This document shows, in pieces, positions 19,580 to 27,747 of a stretch of 44,731 bases of DNA. Location of the stretch: the IMG/VR virus record IMGVR_UViG_3300021088_000019, positions 1 to 44,731 of that record; one strand, written 5' to 3'. How positions within the stretch are numbered: the stretch's first letter is position 1; each line of letters opens with the position of its first letter. Both the position numbers and the translations under genes were made by a program. Below the pieces are notes generated by a model. That model was not told the DNA's origin, did not search any database, and saw only the letters and a program-made list of their open reading frames with translations. Source of the DNA: a virus.

Positions 19580-19978
19580 CTACTTTCCGAACTTTATAAG
19601 CAAGCCTGCCGCCGCAATGAGAATGCCGACGATGGTGAGCACGTTTCGCAAGGCTGCTTTCTTCAAATCCTCAATCTTGTCCTCAAGTGTTTTGAATCTT
19701 GCATCTGCTTCTACGCGGGGTATCAGCGTTGCCGCTTGGTCCTTTAGGCTCCCGCGAAACTCATTAACGCTATCAAAGCGCTTTTCCGTGGCAACCTCCG
19801 CCTTGGTGACGGCTTTCTCGCTGGACGTGAGAGCAAGTCCGGTCTTTTCGTCAGTGGACTGGAAGCGTTCCCCGTAACGGCGGTCGCGCTCTTCCATCAG
19901 TTCCTTGAAGGCTTTTAGCTGGTCCCTCAAGCCTGCAAGCTGATGCTCGAAATACTCCTTTAGCGCGATAGTGTTCAT
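19580..19978 (-). CDS. Coiled-coil protein with C-terminal membrane helix (132 aa)
   Basis: Starts with ALKEYFEHQLAGLRDQLKAF, continues with the Ala/Glu-rich repeats TSSEKAVTKAEVATEKRFDS and NEFRGSLKDQ, and ends in a hydrophobic helix (VLTIVGILIAAAGLLIKFG). I know this layout (EKAV..AE.A.EKR...NEFR) from many phage proteins lying between tail and lysis genes, with no proven role. Membrane topology suggests a late function. Confidence 0.82.
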   Translation of the reverse strand: MNTIALKEYFEHQLAGLRDQLKAFKELMEERDRRYGERFQSTDEKTGLALTSSEKAVTKAEVATEKRFDSVNEFRGSLKDQAATLIPRVEADARFKTLEDKIEDLKKAALRNVLTIVGILIAAAGLLIKFGK

Positions 19979-19983
19979 GCATT

Positions 19984-21291
19984 TTATTTAAGGCTTACAA
20001 CCCTAGAATTTTTATCGCACGAGCAGGCTAGCTGCCAACTAGCTAAGTCGTGGAAGCTCTTGCCGTTGCTCCACGTATTCAGTCCGCCGCTGTCTTTGAA
20101 CAAGTCCTGATACGTGTTATTGTCCACTGTCGATAGAGTCGTGTTCGGAAAACCCACATCGCCGTTCCCTCCGAATATCACGTTTCCGGTAAACGAGAAA
20201 TTAAGCTGGCCGCTTGCGACTACCCCGGCAGTCTTTCCCGAGTCGATTACGACTAGGTTCTTGGACACGGAGTTTCTCGTCGCGTGTGCCATGTGCGGAG
20301 CGCCAGCGGGATAGACTGTGTTATCCCACCACGCTACTTCGATTGGGATGATGCTGCGCCCGTTCGGTACGTGGAGGCGGTTGCCCGTTATCGAGATTCC
20401 CTCCACATCGCATTGGATGAACACGTAAGCGGTCGTGCAGCACGCGCCAGGGTCGCCGTCGAAGCTGTTTCCGGAGATGACGCCGCCAATAATCGTATTC
20501 CCTGCCCCAATGGCCCACAAATGGATGCCGTCGTGATGGTAAGTATCATTCGTGGAGTCCCACGCAGCGAAGTCGTGGAAGTGATTCCCAGTTATCGTTG
20601 GACCGCTAAACTTACCCGATGCACCGAACGCTACGCCATGATCAACGTGATACGCTTCGGAGTTCTTCACCGTGAGCCCGTTTCCGCCTCCAGCGAACGC
20701 CCAGCCTGCGTCGTGGCACGTTACATGGTCGATTGTGAAATTAGTCGAGTAAGGGAAATAGATGCACGGCACGAGGCTGGCCGATGAAAGCGCTAGGTCA
20801 CTCGCAGACGTTCGCACGTAAAGATTGACGATGGCCAGATTCTTAGTCGTGCAGTTGGCGCACTGGTAGGCGTATACGCCGTTGCTTGGCTTCTGATTGC
20901 CGAGTCCGGTTCCGTTCGCGGTATTCTGGATGACGCCGACGTTCGCACCGTCCACGACGATGTACGAACGCCCAGCAATGTTGACGGCTCCGTACTGACT
21001 CCAATAGGGAGCGGTGAGAATTGCCCCGGGCTCAAACTTGATGGTGATGGGAGCCGTAGCGGTGCCAGAGCCGGTGACCGTGAAGAGTCGCGCACCAGCG
21101 GTGCCGGTAAACGTGCTGCACAGGTGCCACGTATCGCCAGGATTGCCAGCTAGGGCGGACATCGCTTTCGCTGGGTCGGTGCAACTAGCGCCAGAACCTG
21201 TACCCGCCTGCGATATGTAGATGTCACTGGCGCGAGATGGCCGAGCGAGAAGCAGAAGCACTGAGGCGAAAACCAGTCTGCGAATCAACAT
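19984..21291 (-). CDS. Exported right-handed beta-helix protein, spike-like (435 aa)
   Basis: A signal peptide (MLIRRLVFASVLLLLA, cleavage after SRAS) precedes a long parallel beta-helix with short repeats of N-G/N-x-I/V types, such as NLAIVNLYVR, NFTIDHVTCHD, LTVKNSEAYHV, PTITGNHFHDF and ISITGNRLHV. Pectate-lyase-like folds of this kind form phage spikes that bind or cut polysaccharide. A Sec signal on a virion protein would be unusual, so it may instead be exported to the cell surface or periplasm. Confidence 0.8.
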   Translation of the reverse strand: MLIRRLVFASVLLLLARPSRASDIYISQAGTGSGASCTDPAKAMSALAGNPGDTWHLCSTFTGTAGARLFTVTGSGTATAPITIKFEPGAILTAPYWSQYGAVNIAGRSYIVVDGANVGVIQNTANGTGLGNQKPSNGVYAYQCANCTTKNLAIVNLYVRTSASDLALSSASLVPCIYFPYSTNFTIDHVTCHDAGWAFAGGGNGLTVKNSEAYHVDHGVAFGASGKFSGPTITGNHFHDFAAWDSTNDTYHHDGIHLWAIGAGNTIIGGVISGNSFDGDPGACCTTAYVFIQCDVEGISITGNRLHVPNGRSIIPIEVAWWDNTVYPAGAPHMAHATRNSVSKNLVVIDSGKTAGVVASGQLNFSFTGNVIFGGNGDVGFPNTTLSTVDNNTYQDLFKDSGGLNTWSNGKSFHDLASWQLACSCDKNSRVVSLK

Positions 21292-21497
21292 TATTCCCCT
21301 TTCAGCAGCCAGACCATCAGGCGGCGCGTTTCGCTGCCATACAATCCAGCTTCATCAAACAGCTTCTTAATGTGGTAATGGATGGAAGTGCGCGACAGGT
21401 TCAAGGCATTCATCATTTCTTTGTTGGTATAGCCTTCCATGAGCAATTCCCTTACCCGCTGCGCCAACAGCAGATTCGGCTTGCGTCCACGACTCAA
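21291..21497 (-). CDS. LuxR/GerE-type helix-turn-helix protein (68 aa)
   Basis: Residues about 8-50 (LLAQRVRELLMEGYTNKEMM, NALNLSRTSIHYHIKKLFDE, AG) are the four-helix LuxR-type DNA-binding domain, with the NKEMMNALNLSRTSIHYH recognition turn. There is no receiver or ligand domain. It is coupled to its neighbours by ATGA at the 5' end and a one-base overlap at the 3' end, within the spike block, so it may control late or spike expression or act on host genes. Confidence 0.82.
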   Translation of the reverse strand: MSRGRKPNLLLAQRVRELLMEGYTNKEMMNALNLSRTSIHYHIKKLFDEAGLYGSETRRLMVWLLKGE

Positions 21498-21892
21498 AAC
21501 GAGCCCGCTCCACTCATGGAAAATGTTCCGGTCTTGCCGTCTGAGCTGAATGCGAATCGTGCGGCGTAGCTTGTAACCTTGAACGTGGTCCCCGGCACAG
21601 CAGAGGCCAGCGGCAACACCGCCGTGTAATTCAGCCCTGGATGACTGCTAGTCGCGGGAGCCGTAACATGCACGGTGTAAATGTCGAAGGCTAGCGGCAA
21701 AGCGACGTGCGGCCATGCTCCTAATGCTGTCGCTATGATTGCGCCCTTGGAGTCGCTGATAGTCGTGGTTGCGTTCGTGACTTGCGCACCGGAGAACGAG
21801 CCCCAGAACAAGCCCAATTCGAGAAACGTGCTCTGCGCGTGAGCAGGGATTGACAAAAGGAGTAGAGCCGCGAGCAAAAAGGCTGTTTTCAT
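21494..21892 (-). CDS. Exported beta-sandwich protein (132 aa)
   Basis: The start at ATG 21892 gives a clean signal peptide (MKTAFLLAALLLLSIPAHAQ); the frame continues further upstream over the methyltransferase but without support. The mature part is beta-rich (TTISDSKGAIIATAL, FDIYTVHVTAPATSS), similar to a small Ig-like or carboxypeptidase-regulatory module. Its beginning is duplicated after the methyltransferase gene (15-bp repeat). Function unknown; probably extracytoplasmic. Confidence 0.75.
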   Translation of the reverse strand: MKTAFLLAALLLLSIPAHAQSTFLELGLFWGSFSGAQVTNATTTISDSKGAIIATALGAWPHVALPLAFDIYTVHVTAPATSSHPGLNYTAVLPLASAVPGTTFKVTSYAARFAFSSDGKTGTFSMSGAGSF

Positions 21893-21896
21893 GGTT
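21882..21896. repeat. 15-bp direct repeat, left copy flanking the methyltransferase
   Basis: GCTGTTTTCATGGTT spans the start codon of the exported 132-aa gene and is repeated at 22755-22769. The plus-strand methyltransferase gene lies between the two copies. The following bases are also similar (CGTCCTTTCACG against CGCTCCTCACG). Confidence 0.85.
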
Positions 21897-21922
21897 CGTC
21901 CTTTCACGCCGCCTCTGCTAAA

Positions 21923-22741
21923 ATGCCGCGAATGAAAAGACTTGTTGAGACCGTTGCTAAGGCTCTTCTGCCGTTCTCTGTGCGTGACACCATCCGTCCG
22001 TTCTGGCACCGGCTTACGATCCCCTCGGATGAAACGGTTCGAGCTCGCGAGATCGCTAAAGTGGGACCGGCCGCGCGCTGGGCTGCGTTCCAATCCGACG
22101 AGCTCGCCTTTTGGGATTCCGTGCTCAATGGCGACCAGTGGCCAATGGTCAGGCCGGACCGTACGAATCCCGATTTGTCTTTGCAGGGATACTTGATCGC
22201 CGCGATTGAAGCTCCCGAAGGCTCGCGCGTGGAGATTTTGGACGTGGGCGCTGGCCCGTTGACAATGATCGGCAAAAAATGGCCAGGGCGAGATGTGTGC
22301 ATCACCGCCGTCGACCCGATCGCGCCCGCGTACGACGAGCTGCTTGTACGGCACGGCATCACGCCGATCTTCCGCACCACGCTGGGATTCGCGGAGGATC
22401 TGCGGGCGATTCTCCCTCCGGCGTCCTTCGACCTGGTGCATGCGCGAAACAGCATCGATCACTCCAAAGATCCGCTAAAGGCAATCACTGAAATGGTGCA
22501 GATGGCCAAGCCTGGCTGCTACGTGTTGTTGAACCACGTGATTTCCGAAGGGCGCGTGCAGAAATACGAAGGCTTCCACCAGTGGAATCTTTTTCCGCGC
22601 CGCGGTCGCTTTTACATTGACCGTCCAGGCATGCGCGCGGTCGATGTTGGCGAAGCGCTTGGCGCGGTCGCAGAGGTCTCCGTCGGCAGCTCTGCCGACG
22701 GCCCCGAGTGGTTCATCGCGATGATCAGGCGTCGCGCGTAG
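21923..22741 (+). CDS. Class I SAM-dependent methyltransferase (272 aa), cargo gene
   Basis: Motif I is VEILDVGAGPL (about residues 102-112), followed by TAVDPIAPAYDE for motif II and FDLVHARNSIDHSKDP for the Methyltransf_11-type motif, with PGCYVLLNH later. The substrate is unknown; a small molecule, lipid or glycan is as likely as protein. It runs against the flanking genes, looks richer in G+C, and is bracketed by 15-bp repeats. It may start at the second ATG (residue 4). I saw no good promoter or ribosome-binding site. Confidence 0.88.
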   Translation: MPRMKRLVETVAKALLPFSVRDTIRPFWHRLTIPSDETVRAREIAKVGPAARWAAFQSDELAFWDSVLNGDQWPMVRPDRTNPDLSLQGYLIAAIEAPEGSRVEILDVGAGPLTMIGKKWPGRDVCITAVDPIAPAYDELLVRHGITPIFRTTLGFAEDLRAILPPASFDLVHARNSIDHSKDPLKAITEMVQMAKPGCYVLLNHVISEGRVQKYEGFHQWNLFPRRGRFYIDRPGMRAVDVGEALGAVAEVSVGSSADGPEWFIAMIRRRA

Positions 22742-22754
22742 CAGTTCCCTCACT

Positions 22755-22769
22755 GCTGTTTTCATGGTT
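22755..22769. repeat. 15-bp direct repeat, right copy flanking the methyltransferase
   Basis: Second copy of GCTGTTTTCATGGTT. On the minus strand it reads ACC ATG AAA ACA GC, the beginning of an MKTA signal peptide that leads into no gene, consistent with a displaced copy of the neighbouring gene start. Confidence 0.85.
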
Positions 22770-22776
22770 GCGCTCC

Positions 22777-24726
22777 TCACGGTCCGTAGGTGTGTACAAA
22801 GATATTCACGGCGTATTGCAAAGCCGTACCGCTTCCTGCCGCATAACCCGTAGTCGTGAAGTTGATTGCTCCGCCTGAAGTTATCGTGACCAAAGCAAAT
22901 CCACTCACCACCGTACCGTTAGCGCTGGTACTCGCAGTAGACGTGCAGGCTGGCGTTGCCGTAGCTCCAGAATTCAAATCGGTATAAGACAAGTTGAGTG
23001 CTGGCAGCGTCGCACCCGTTGGGGTGTTCGTCGAAATAACTTGGCACTCAACTCGATAGGTACGTGTTGCTGTAGCATTAAGCGCCAACGTCGAACCGAT
23101 ATTTGCGGCTTGCGCGGTCAGCGATTTAATGCCAATGAAGGAGTCTCCCAGCGCCCAGCCAGGTACAGCCGATGTGGGCGCTGGCATTGAAGTGAAATTT
23201 TGATTTCCTGCGACGTAGCATCCAGGCGATGTAAGGTGTGGGGTGCATGAGGGAGTGCCGGCCATAAGCGCTCCTCCACCCCCTGAGGTAGTAATGTTCC
23301 CTGTAATCTGATAGTCCAGCATCGTGGCAGTACTATCCCCGGCGATACCAATGAAATTCGTAGTATGTCCGCTGCCAACCTGTACGATGTTATTTGAAAA
23401 TAGTACTTGTGGAATAACGGCGCTTGAGCCGTTAGCCCCCACATGATAGATCGCAGAAACGCCCTTGGCGGAACAATTCGCCGCATCTTCTTCGTTGGCA
23501 ATAAGGCGATGCCCAACCCCTTGCAGGCGGCTATTCATTCCAAATCCGTATTTCAAAGTGTGAACCTGAGAACCGTAGGACCCCCCGTCGAGAATGCCGA
23601 TGCTTCCGCAGTTACCCGTTCCGCCAACAAAACCGGCAGTCCCTACCGTATCGTTTATAAAATCTATGGTATTTGAACCAGTGGTTGAACCGTTGGGATT
23701 GGCCATGCCGCAACCGCCTACAGTGGAACTGGTAGCGTTTACCGCGTCATAGACGTTCTCTACCGTTCCATCCGCCACCGGATAATCAATGTAGATTGAC
23801 CAAGCGTTACAGTTGTTACCAAGCGTGGCAACAGTTGGACCGAAACCTGGAGCGCCACCAGTGCCCCAAAACTTGACTCCATTGATGCGGAAGTTCAGGA
23901 CCATTGGCTCGACGTAGATTCCCCCCGCGCCCGTCTGTCCGCTACTCCCCACGGCAAGATTCGTGCCGTCAACAAAAACGCCATTACCGTCAATCGAGTA
24001 GGATTGAAAGCTGGGGAAGGTTAAAAGCACGCCAGGAGTATTCACCGGACCAACTTGCACGCAGGATGGGGCCGCCTGAGCACAGTGGATGGTTGCCCAG
24101 TGATGGAGAGCAAATCCGTGTATGTTCGTTAAAGGAAGGACACAATTTGGCGCTGCTAATTTGTAGGCTTTACCGGAACTAGAGCCATAAATAGTCAACT
24201 GCGGGACGCCGGGACCGGCATAGGCATTCATCACCGCAAAAAAGGCCGTGGTTGCAGCACCACAGTTGTCCGTCGAATCATCATCGATCCATTGCAGGCA
24301 GTTGGCGGCTAAGCTGCAATTCGTATTAGAGATGGAGAAAATGGCGGAGGCGGACCCCGAGGAGTTACCGCCGCCAGCGCCAAACCAAGTATTAGACGTT
24401 GCGTCGTACTGGAACTGGCAGTTGGTTGTTGCGCTCGCTGCCGTGTTCACCGTGCAGGGATTGGAGATGTTCCCGCCGAAAGATACGCTAAATCCGCCCG
24501 TAGCATTCTCAGTAAAGAACAGCGTCACTACCTGGCCACCAGTAGGCGAAGTGGAGGAGCTGAGCACAACGCTCGTCACGTTCTGATTGACGATGATCTT
24601 GAAGTTGCTGTTGCGCCCCACATCAGCGGTGACTACTCCAGCGACAATGGGAGTCGGTACTTGCGCGAACAGGCTCCCGCCAATCGCCATGATAAGCAGC
24701 GAGAAAAACAGAATTTTAGTTTTCAT
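22777..24726 (-). CDS. Exported spike-like beta-helix protein (649 aa)
   Basis: A signal peptide (MKTKILFFSLLIMAIGGSLF, cleavage near FAQ) precedes an N-terminal beta domain, then a Gly/Asn/Thr-rich repetitive region with beta-helix turns (NFRINGVKFWG, NTIDFINDTVG, VLFSNNIVQVG, YQITGNITTSGG). The last ~120 residues form a separate beta-sandwich (RTYRVECQVIS ... SGGAINFTTTGY) that resembles the end of the 720-aa protein. Probably a surface-acting or host-recognition protein. No catalytic residues can be assigned. Confidence 0.78.
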   Translation of the reverse strand: MKTKILFFSLLIMAIGGSLFAQVPTPIVAGVVTADVGRNSNFKIIVNQNVTSVVLSSSTSPTGGQVVTLFFTENATGGFSVSFGGNISNPCTVNTAASATTNCQFQYDATSNTWFGAGGGNSSGSASAIFSISNTNCSLAANCLQWIDDDSTDNCGAATTAFFAVMNAYAGPGVPQLTIYGSSSGKAYKLAAPNCVLPLTNIHGFALHHWATIHCAQAAPSCVQVGPVNTPGVLLTFPSFQSYSIDGNGVFVDGTNLAVGSSGQTGAGGIYVEPMVLNFRINGVKFWGTGGAPGFGPTVATLGNNCNAWSIYIDYPVADGTVENVYDAVNATSSTVGGCGMANPNGSTTGSNTIDFINDTVGTAGFVGGTGNCGSIGILDGGSYGSQVHTLKYGFGMNSRLQGVGHRLIANEEDAANCSAKGVSAIYHVGANGSSAVIPQVLFSNNIVQVGSGHTTNFIGIAGDSTATMLDYQITGNITTSGGGGALMAGTPSCTPHLTSPGCYVAGNQNFTSMPAPTSAVPGWALGDSFIGIKSLTAQAANIGSTLALNATATRTYRVECQVISTNTPTGATLPALNLSYTDLNSGATATPACTSTASTSANGTVVSGFALVTITSGGAINFTTTGYAAGSGTALQYAVNIFVHTYGP

Positions 24727-24793
24727 GTGAGCTAAGTACTAACCTCGCGGTCCATTGACGTATTGAGACTGGCCATGCTACAAAGTCGCTCCC
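24727..24793. promoter_or_regulatory. Divergent intergenic region before the SGNH gene
   Basis: 67 bases between two divergent genes. On the plus strand TTGACG (24754-24759) is a fair -35 but the -10 is weak. On the minus strand TTAGTACTTAGC lies just before the 649-aa start and resembles the TTTTAGTACTTGC copy at 15619. Evidence for promoters is limited. Confidence 0.3.
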
Positions 24794-25390
24794 ATGCGAA
24801 TGCTCTTGCCGCTGTGCCTACTGCTCACGGGTTGCGCCGCTACCGCCGATCCCAAGATTACTTTCGGTAAAACGGTATTCATTGGCGATTCCATTACCGC
24901 ATTTTGGGACTTGAAGGCATCATTCCCCGGCCAAGACTTCATCGACATGGGCATCCCATCGCAGGGTACGCCGCTCATCAAAGCTCGTTTTGAGCGCGAC
25001 GTAATCGCCTTCCATCCGCAGACGGTTGTCATTCTTGCTGGCACAGGGGATGTGGTCGGTAGCCGTGGTGATCTATCTAAAGTGGATTTATCTCAGACCG
25101 TTATCAATCTTCGTGCGATGGTAAATGACGCGGTGGCTGCTGGAATTGTTCCCATCTTATGCACCGTTCCGCCCGTAGCCGAAAACATCACGAATATCAA
25201 TCCCGCTGCGGTTGGTAATTTCAATCCACTCATAGATGCGCTGAATGTGCAGATTCTGGAAGTTCCTGTGCTGCACTGTGACTACCATGCGGCGCTCGTG
25301 AACCAAACTGGTGTGTTCAAAGACGGCGTGCATCCGAATGCCGAAGGGTATGTGCTGATGACAGCGGTGATTGATAAGCTCAAGAAGTAG
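24794..25390 (+). CDS. SGNH/GDSL hydrolase lipoprotein (198 aa)
   Basis: The signal peptide has a lipobox (LLLTGC, Cys14). GDSI at residues 31-34 gives the nucleophile Ser33; DGVHPN near the end gives the Asp/His pair. In block III the usual GTND is GTGD (AGTGDV), so the conserved Asn is Gly, which could weaken the oxyanion hole. The family removes acyl or acetyl esters from lipids or polysaccharides. It stands against the flanking spike genes, so it is likely cargo that acts at the cell envelope. Confidence 0.85.
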   Translation: MRMLLPLCLLLTGCAATADPKITFGKTVFIGDSITAFWDLKASFPGQDFIDMGIPSQGTPLIKARFERDVIAFHPQTVVILAGTGDVVGSRGDLSKVDLSQTVINLRAMVNDAVAAGIVPILCTVPPVAENITNINPAAVGNFNPLIDALNVQILEVPVLHCDYHAALVNQTGVFKDGVHPNAEGYVLMTAVIDKLKK

Positions 25391-25391
25391 A

Positions 25392-27554
25392 TCATTGCAT
25401 CGTGCAGTAACTTCCCGGTTGAACTGTTACTGTTCCCACTCCAGTTGCCGACCCCTGCACCTGAACCGTTCCAGCATTTGCTCCATTGCGCAGGCCCATC
25501 GTTATTTCCACGGGAAGGTTCGTAGTCGCTGTCACCGTCGCATTGCCCACAATCTTTGTGCCAAAAGCAGTGGCCACACCGCCTTGCGTGGTCGTCGCCG
25601 TTACAGTTTCTTGGTAGGAATAGATGACCGATGTGGGAGTCGCTGGTCCAGTGATCGTAACGTCAAGGCCCGCTGTAGATGCTGAGCCCTGATAGTAAAG
25701 CTGGCAGACCATCGTATAGTTACGATTGGCCGCAACCGTGAAAGCTAGCCCCGCGATGTTAGAGGGCGTTGTGGTGGCATTGGTGTAGACGCTCGATACC
25801 AATACCGCCTGCGGAACATGCTGCTCGCCTTGGTTGTTTGGGATGTACTTTAGAAAGTGGTCTGTGGAATCAGCCCATTGCACATTGGAGCCGCCAACCC
25901 CGGAGGGAATCGTAGTCTCCACATTCTGTATTCTGCCGCCTAAGAAAAGATTGGTGCCAGCCTGCAATAGTCCAGTAACGCTGAAATCTCCTGCTCCACC
26001 ACTGGCGGAATTGAGTGTTGATTTCGCGGAGTAAGTGCCAGCGGCTATATTGCTAAATCCTGATCCACCATTGCCGAATTGCGAGCCGGTCAGGGTCAGG
26101 CCAACGCAGCAAGCCGTCGTGGAATTGATGAAGGCATTCGTAGTTTGTGCGGGAACAAATTTCCCGCCGCTAAAGTTAACGCTAATAATCGCGCTGCCCA
26201 CTGCCGAGGCTACGGAGACAAGTTCCGTACGACCGCCGCCTGAAGCTATGTCCTCATTAATCCAGCCACCTGTCCAGTTGAGTTCAACGGCGTTTGCCGC
26301 CGCACCAATGGTCACAAAATCTGCGGTAGTCGCACCGTTGGGATTCTCCATGTGCGTTCCGCCGTTCACGTCGATGACCAGATTGACGGCATTAATGGTC
26401 ATCCCACACTGATCGAGAGATACGTTGATAATGCCGAGGTGCATCCCGCCATTTTCAATGTCGAAGCAAGACGTACTGAATCCCGAGCCCTTGTTGCTGA
26501 TGGACCCGCCAGTGAAAAAGATATTTTCCCCGGTGCCTGAAAGCCCAGACGGAAAGTAGACGTTGCGCGTCCCGTTCACGCCGTTGTCATGAATCGAATT
26601 CTGGCTGATTTCCGTGATGTAAACACTGTTCCCGAACTGCAAACCAACGCCAAAACCGCCAATATCCATGCGGTTTAGACCGCAGTAGATGCAGCCGTTC
26701 GTGCCGCCAAGAACTACCCCAATAGTGGAGTTAGAGCCACCTGCGCCAGATAGACTGCATCCAGTTACGCGAGAGCCTGCACTGGTATTGAGGGTCAACG
26801 CTGTTCCGGTTAGAGGCGTGTAATTAAGCTGCGTCGTGGAAGCATTGGAGGTTTGGTTATTCACTACGCCGGGAGCGCATTCAAGAAATAGAGGCTTGCT
26901 GCCAGTTGCGGCGAGAATTGGAGTCGTGAAGTTGTAGACCCCCGGTATCACATGAACATGCACCCCTGTTGAAGCGCCCACTAAATAGGCCGCATTGACC
27001 TGCGAGCCGATGTCACCGCTGCCCCATGCAGCCGCACACGCCCCGCCAACGTATAGAACACCGTTCAGTTGGTCAAAACATGTGGCAGTGTTTAGGCCCG
27101 TGAACGTCTCTGGTCCGGTATGGTTGCCGCCTGCATCGGATTCCGTTCCTGTAAAGGAAATGCTGCCAGTATTAGCGCCAAGAACTACGTTTCCACCTCC
27201 AGTACCTGCCACCGTGGCCGTAACCAGCGTGGAAGTGATGCCACTGCCCGTCACGCTCAGCTTATAGACGCCTGGTGCAGCGAAGATCACTGGGATGTTG
27301 CCATTGCCGTCTGTGGTCACTGGATTGGAAGCAGGAATTGATAGCCCTGCATCCGTGAAGATGCTGGCCAGTGGAGAGCACGGGAAACCCGTTCCCGCAG
27401 AGGTACAAACAGTGATCGTGGCACCAGCGAGCGGCCGGCCGGTAGGCCCGGTGAATTGGATGGGACTGGCAGGGACGCCCCCTTGCCCATAAGCCAGAGT
27501 TGGGCAGATTAGTGCGCAAAACGCCAACATGCAGCGTGTCATTAAGTTTCGCAT
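25392..27554 (-). CDS. Exported spike-like protein with N-terminal carboxypeptidase-regulatory-like domain (720 aa)
   Basis: Signal peptide MRNLMTRCMLAFCALICPTL with a likely cleavage after YGQ. Residues about 30-110 form a small beta domain (GPTGRPLAGATITVC, DGNGNIPVIFAAPGVYKLSV) like those in phage tail proteins. It continues with beta-helix repeats (SVYITEISQNSIHDNG, IFFTGGSISNKG, LGIINVSLDQCG). The C-terminal ~120 residues (NYTMVCQLYYQG ... TVTATTNLPVEITMG) resemble the end of the 649-aa protein. Suggests a secreted or surface spike. Confidence 0.8.
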   Translation of the reverse strand: MRNLMTRCMLAFCALICPTLAYGQGGVPASPIQFTGPTGRPLAGATITVCTSAGTGFPCSPLASIFTDAGLSIPASNPVTTDGNGNIPVIFAAPGVYKLSVTGSGITSTLVTATVAGTGGGNVVLGANTGSISFTGTESDAGGNHTGPETFTGLNTATCFDQLNGVLYVGGACAAAWGSGDIGSQVNAAYLVGASTGVHVHVIPGVYNFTTPILAATGSKPLFLECAPGVVNNQTSNASTTQLNYTPLTGTALTLNTSAGSRVTGCSLSGAGGSNSTIGVVLGGTNGCIYCGLNRMDIGGFGVGLQFGNSVYITEISQNSIHDNGVNGTRNVYFPSGLSGTGENIFFTGGSISNKGSGFSTSCFDIENGGMHLGIINVSLDQCGMTINAVNLVIDVNGGTHMENPNGATTADFVTIGAAANAVELNWTGGWINEDIASGGGRTELVSVASAVGSAIISVNFSGGKFVPAQTTNAFINSTTACCVGLTLTGSQFGNGGSGFSNIAAGTYSAKSTLNSASGGAGDFSVTGLLQAGTNLFLGGRIQNVETTIPSGVGGSNVQWADSTDHFLKYIPNNQGEQHVPQAVLVSSVYTNATTTPSNIAGLAFTVAANRNYTMVCQLYYQGSASTAGLDVTITGPATPTSVIYSYQETVTATTTQGGVATAFGTKIVGNATVTATTNLPVEITMGLRNGANAGTVQVQGSATGVGTVTVQPGSYCTMQ

Positions 27555-27600
27555 TTTGTTTGACTTACCTAAGGTCTACGATAGTAGTACGATTGCTCCA

Positions 27601-27629
27601 TTGTCAGATACATAGTGAATTTTCATAAT
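27601..27629 (+). promoter_or_regulatory. Sigma70-like promoter of the TM/zinc gene pair
   Basis: TTGTCA (27601-27606), a 17-base spacer and CATAAT (27624-27629). The start would be near 27636, right at the ribosome-binding site GGGAGG, so the leader is very short. On the opposite strand CTGACA (27607-27602) overlaps the -35 and could serve the 720-aa gene with TACTAT at 15 bases or TATCGT at 18. Confidence 0.65.
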
Positions 27630-27645
27630 CATCACGGGAGGCACA

Positions 27646-27747
27646 ATGTTGCTTGCAATTTCACTGGCGATACTGGCAACCATGCTGTGGCCTCGTAGCT
27701 GTCAAAATCTTGTGAATTCCTGGTTTCGATGGTGGCAATCCCAATGA
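27646..27747 (+). CDS. 33-aa single-span membrane peptide
   Basis: ATG 27646 follows GGGAGG by four bases. The peptide is a hydrophobic helix (MLLAISLAILATMLW) with a polar Trp-rich end (FRWWQSQ). The TGA overlaps the ATG of the next gene (ATGA). This has the shape of a small membrane toxin or regulator; nothing more specific can be said. Confidence 0.65.
   Translation: MLLAISLAILATMLWPRSCQNLVNSWFRWWQSQ

Noticed and set aside
21850-21878. TTGACA as a promoter for the methyltransferase
   Set aside because: The bases at the -10 position (AGCAAA) are poor and the site is part of the coding sequence of a signal peptide on the other strand.
22475-22780. Minus-strand 101-codon frame opposite the methyltransferase
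   Set aside because: It starts at the orphan repeat copy and otherwise reads as the antisense of the methyltransferase.
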